A DNA stretch of 55,395 nt from DASYYE01 sp035946955 (GTDB lineage: Bacteria; Actinomycetota; Actinomycetes; Streptosporangiales; Streptosporangiaceae). The translations under genes were made by a program, and so were the position numbers. The DNA is taken from positions 1-55,395 of the forward strand of contig DASYYE010000261.1 in assembly GCA_035946955.1 (NCBI GenBank), given 5' to 3'. The notes below the pieces were generated by a model. The model worked only from the letters and a program-made list of their open reading frames with translations. It was not told the DNA's origin and made no database searches. Positions 52,847 to 55,395 of this stretch are shown here, in pieces (position 1 is the stretch's first letter; every line of letters begins with the position of its first letter).

Positions 52847-53823
52847 CAGTTCCGCCAGGCCCAGCCGCCGTCGTTCCAGACATTGGTGAAGGCACGTTCC
52901 AGCGGCGGCTCAGCGCCCGCCGTGGCCTCCTCCGTGGCCTGGTCCACCTCCTGTCTGGCCTCCGCGTCGATATGGTCCAGCACCTCCTGCGCCACGCCCC
53001 GCGAGACCAGCACCGCACGGTAGGTGAGGACCGGGTCGCGGGCCAGCCACTCGTGGACCTCCTCGTCCGGCCGGTACTTGCCGGGGTCGGCACGGGAGTG
53101 CCCGCCGTGCCGGTAGGTCACCGCCTCGACCAGTGACGGGCCACCGTCGCTGCGCGCCCACTCGATGGCCTGACCTGCGACCTCGTGCACGGCCTCCACG
53201 TCGTTGCCATCGACCTCGATGGGGGGCAGCCCGTAGGCGGGTGCGCGGTCCGCCGCGGGACGCTTCACCGCAGTGACCGACCCGATCGCCGTGTACTCCA
53301 TGTACTGGTTGTTCTCGCACACGAACACCACCGGCAGCCGCCACACCACGGCCAGGTTGAGCGCCTCGTGGAACGTGCCGATGTTGGTGGCACCGTCACC
53401 GAAGAAACAGACCGTCACCTGCCCAGTCGCCCGGTACTGAGCGGACCAGGCGGCCCCGTTGGCGACCACCAGTTGCGCCCCGACGATCGCGTAGGCCCCG
53501 AGCACCCCATTGGCCACGTCCAGCAGGTGCATCGACCCGCCCTTGCCGTGCATAAGGCCGTTGTCGCGGCCAAGCAACTCGGCCATGACCAGGGTCATCT
53601 CGGTGCCGCGGGCCAGGACGTGGTTGTGGCCGCGGTAGGTGACGAACGTGTAGTCGCTGGGGGACATGGCCGCGGCGACCCCGGCCGCGATCGCCTCCTG
53701 GCCCATGCCCAGGTGGGTCGTGCCCTTGACCAGGTTCTGCAGGAAGAGGTCGTGGGCGCGCTTCTCGAACTGCCGGATCCGCGTCATCGTCCGGTACAGA
53801 CCGAGCGCGGTCTCGGTGTCCAT
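52846..53823 (-). CDS. pdhA: 2-oxoacid dehydrogenase E1 component, alpha subunit
   Basis: A 325-residue alpha subunit that binds thiamine diphosphate through the GDGATNIGTFHEALNLA motif, with the Asn-containing tail at FVCENNQYMEYT. It also has the conserved FLQNLVKGTTHLGMGQEAIA opening and the RHGGHSRADPGKYRPDEE loop near the C-terminus. The phosphorylation-loop form resembles acetoin/pyruvate-type bacterial enzymes. It follows the M24 gene by 21 bp and precedes the beta subunit. The operon probably feeds a degradation product into acyl-CoA. Confidence 0.94.
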   Translation of the reverse strand: MDTETALGLYRTMTRIRQFEKRAHDLFLQNLVKGTTHLGMGQEAIAAGVAAAMSPSDYTFVTYRGHNHVLARGTEMTLVMAELLGRDNGLMHGKGGSMHLLDVANGVLGAYAIVGAQLVVANGAAWSAQYRATGQVTVCFFGDGATNIGTFHEALNLAVVWRLPVVFVCENNQYMEYTAIGSVTAVKRPAADRAPAYGLPPIEVDGNDVEAVHEVAGQAIEWARSDGGPSLVEAVTYRHGGHSRADPGKYRPDEEVHEWLARDPVLTYRAVLVSRGVAQEVLDHIDAEARQEVDQATEEATAGAEPPLERAFTNVWNDGGWAWRN

Positions 53824-53844
53824 AGCGCCTCACATCAGCGGTGC

Positions 53845-55110
53845 TCAGTACGGGTTGGTAACGAACAGTTCCTTGGCCGGGAACTTGGTGATGACCTCGA
53901 CGCCGCCGTCGACCACCACGACCTCCTCCTCCAGTCGCGCGGCCGAGACACCGTCACTGGCCGGGCAGTAGGTCTCCAGCGCGAACACCATGCCCTTCTC
54001 GATCTCCATCGGCGCCACCAGGGAGGACAGCCGGCTGATGATCGGCCGCTCGTGCAGGGCGAGGCCGAGGCCGTGCCCGAACTGCAGCCCGAACGCGGTC
54101 TTCTCATCAGGCAGCCCGATCTCCTGCGCGGCCGGCCACAGCCTGGCGATCTGGTCGGTGCTCACGCCAGGCTTGATGGCAGCGATGGCCGACTCCAGCC
54201 ACTCGCTGGCCCTGGCGTAGGCGTCGCGCTGGGCTGGCGTGGACCGGCCCACGCTGAACGTCCGGTAGTAGCACGTGCGGTAGCCGTTGTAGGCGTGCAT
54301 GATGTCGAAGAACGCCTGCTCGCCAGGGCGGATCATGCGGTCAGAGAAGTTGTGCGGGTGCGGGTTGCACCGCTCCCCCGACACCGCGTTGACCGACTCC
54401 ACGTCGTCGGAGCCCATCTCGTACAGCCGCCTGGCAGCCAGCGCGACGATCTCGTTCTCACGCACACCCGGGCGCAGTGCCTGGGCGATCTCGGTGTAGA
54501 CGCCATCGACCATGGCCGCGGCGGTGCTCAGCAGGGCGATCTCGTCCGGTGACTTCAGTTGCCGGGCGCGGAGCATCACCTGCTGCCCGTCTGCGACCTC
54601 GATCCCCTGGCGGGCCATCTCGAAGAACACCGGCACCTCGGCGAAGTCCACCCCGACCGGCATGCCCGCCACCCTGGTGTCCGCCAGGATGGCCTTGACC
54701 TCGGACACCATCCGCCCGACCAGTCCCGCTCCGGGCGCGGTCGCCCCGCGCATGGTCGTGTATGAGGCGATGCAGTGCTCGGGCTCAAGCCACGGGCAGT
54801 ACATCCGGTGGTGCACCGCAGCGGAGCCGAAGTCCCACAGGAACAGCTCACCGGTGCGCGTGTACAGCGCGTAGCGGCACAGCTTGTCCCGGGTCCACTC
54901 ACCGATCGCCACGCCGGTCAGGTACCGGATGTTGTTGTTGTCAAACACCAGCAGGGCACCGAGGTCGCTGTCCTGCATGGCCCCCATGGCACGGGCGAGA
55001 CGGTACTCACGCAGCCGCGCGAAGTCCACCCGCTGCTCGAAGTCAACAGCCATCGTGCCGGGTGAGGGCGTGGCCGGGAGAGGAGGGACCGGCGGGATGG
55101 GCGCGACCAT
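53845..55110 (-). CDS. M24-family creatinase/Xaa-Pro peptidase-like protein with altered metal site
   Basis: A 421-residue M24 protein from ATG 55110 (GGGGAGGCC Shine-Dalgarno upstream). The N-terminal creatinase-type domain includes ALLVFDNNNIRYLTGVAIG. In the catalytic domain the first Asp (FFDIMHAYNG), the His (FGHGLGLALHE) and both Glu (FALETYCP and RLEEEVVV) are present. The second Asp of the usual GYxSDxTRT motif is replaced: the segment reads GYRTCYYRTF, with Cys in the Asp position. Altered sites occur in non-peptidase relatives such as creatinase and DMSP lyase DddP. Its operon partners are E1 subunits, so a C-N or C-S cleaving catabolic enzyme is a fair alternative to a peptidase. 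Confidence 0.88.
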   Translation of the reverse strand: MVAPIPPVPPLPATPSPGTMAVDFEQRVDFARLREYRLARAMGAMQDSDLGALLVFDNNNIRYLTGVAIGEWTRDKLCRYALYTRTGELFLWDFGSAAVHHRMYCPWLEPEHCIASYTTMRGATAPGAGLVGRMVSEVKAILADTRVAGMPVGVDFAEVPVFFEMARQGIEVADGQQVMLRARQLKSPDEIALLSTAAAMVDGVYTEIAQALRPGVRENEIVALAARRLYEMGSDDVESVNAVSGERCNPHPHNFSDRMIRPGEQAFFDIMHAYNGYRTCYYRTFSVGRSTPAQRDAYARASEWLESAIAAIKPGVSTDQIARLWPAAQEIGLPDEKTAFGLQFGHGLGLALHERPIISRLSSLVAPMEIEKGMVFALETYCPASDGVSAARLEEEVVVVDGGVEVITKFPAKELFVTNPY

Positions 55111-55159
55111 TCGGGGCCTCCCCCAAAGCAGTAGTGCACATCGGGCCAAGCCGATCCGA

Positions 55160-55178
55160 TGTACAGTAAAACTACACA
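55160..55178. promoter_or_regulatory. Operator-like dyad TGTNNAGTNNNACTNNACA over the M24-E1 promoter
   Basis: TGTACAGTAAAACTACACA has matching half-sites TGTNNAGT and ACTNNACA around a 3-bp centre. It covers the -10 box of the promoter on the minus strand, so a dimeric repressor (TetR or GntR type) is a natural guess. No regulator gene is visible in the window beside this operon; it could lie just past the window end. Confidence 0.55.
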
Positions 55179-55199
55179 AGCGTTCAGTCAGACTGTCAA
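55171..55199 (-). promoter_or_regulatory. Sigma-70-like promoter of the M24-E1 operon
   Basis: On the minus strand TTGACA (55199-55194) and TGTAGT (55176-55171) are 17 bp apart. The transcription start would be about 55164, giving a leader of about 55 nt to ATG 55110. Confidence 0.65.
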
Positions 55200-55331
55200 G
55201 GGTGCGGCTGGCAACTGGACGCACTCGTTTGCACTATTCCCAGGCAGACACCAGACCACTCCCGCTGCGAGCGGGCTGGCAGAGCGGAACTGGCCTGGAG
55301 CGAGCCGCAGGGGCGCGGCGCTGCCTGGACT

Positions 55332-55386
55332 GAGGAGCGAGGAGCGAAGCGACGAGCGACGAGGGAAGGGAGCGCCTTCAAGGCGC
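55332..55386. repeat. GAGCGA-rich tract followed by a GCGCCTT palindrome
   Basis: Several GAGCGA or close units (55332-55365) in a purine-rich stretch precede a palindrome GCGCCTT-C-AAGGCGC (55372-55386). This is low-complexity intergenic DNA of a kind often seen in actinomycetes. The neighbouring gene, if any, is outside the window. Confidence 0.5.
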
Positions 55387-55395
55387 CCCGGAGGC

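Noticed and set aside
53185..54552. Long plus-strand frame opposite the M24 and E1 alpha genes
   Set aside because: Antisense shadow; the minus-strand genes have unmistakable family motifs.
55332..55370. GAGCGA units as a possible CRISPR array
   Set aside because: Units are 6-8 bp, contiguous and without spacers; this is low-complexity DNA.

Overview
The window is high-GC DNA with strong G/C in third codon positions, GTG and TTG starts, and several leaderless promoters (a TANNNT box 6-7 nt before the start codon). It carries a Pup-ligase gene (pafA), the pafB-pafC-tatA-tatC-helY order, and actinobacterial families such as DUF5302, DUF6221 and DUF3866. This points to a soil actinomycete, probably a mycelial high-GC Actinobacterium. 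Several large secreted sedolisins (S53) and S8-like proteins suggest a saprophytic, possibly acid-adapted lineage. I cannot place the genus. I saw no tRNA, rRNA, CRISPR array, intact insertion sequence or phage gene.

Layout. 1-4.3 kb: a hypothetical gene and a PadR regulator / MacB-type ABC exporter operon. 4.4-9.0 kb: a sugar-type ABC importer operon with two substrate-binding lipoproteins, two permeases and no ATPase. 9.0-9.34 kb: an intergenic repeat array. 9.4-11.6 kb: acyl-CoA dehydrogenase coupled to an M24 peptidase. 11.8-17.5 kb: SpoIIE-type phosphatase, a truncated ABATE protein, a membrane GGDEF-EAL protein, a DedA-family protein, DUF5302 and DUF6221. 17.7-24.1 kb: stand-alone 5'-3' exonuclease, a divergent isoleucyl-tRNA synthetase-like protein, an AraC-DinB fusion, a DUF4287/DUF5655 protein with a palindrome at its start, and a conserved hypothetical. 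24.3-33.6 kb: a 1216-residue sedolisin with TIG repeats, a VOC protein, a GNAT, an NfeD-SPFH pair and the Ski2-like helicase HelY.

33.7-51.6 kb is the Pup-proteasome-associated neighbourhood: lipoprotein, second repeat array, tatC, tatA, pafC, pafB, DUF3866, two-domain FKBP lipoprotein and pafA. Between DUF3866 and the FKBP gene sit a secreted trio (two paralogous S8-protease-like proteins with no catalytic domain, flanking a predicted Tat-exported S53 protease), a GT-C-type glycosyltransferase and a phospholipase-C-family phosphoesterase. 51.8-55.1 kb: an operon of an unusual M24 protein followed by the alpha and beta E1 subunits of a 2-oxoacid dehydrogenase, behind a promoter with a clear operator-like dyad. 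The window ends in a GAGCGA-rich tract.

The observations I consider most worth following are: (1) an intergenic repeat family at two loci whose inner stem shows compensatory changes while the outer 9-bp stem is invariant; (2) the secreted S8-like / S53 / S8-like trio; (3) the tRNA synthetase with degenerate HIGH and KMSKS motifs; (4) the M24 protein with a metal-ligand Asp replaced by Cys, in an operon with E1 subunits; and (5) the perfect 11-bp palindrome over the -10 box and start codon of the DUF4287/DUF5655 gene.
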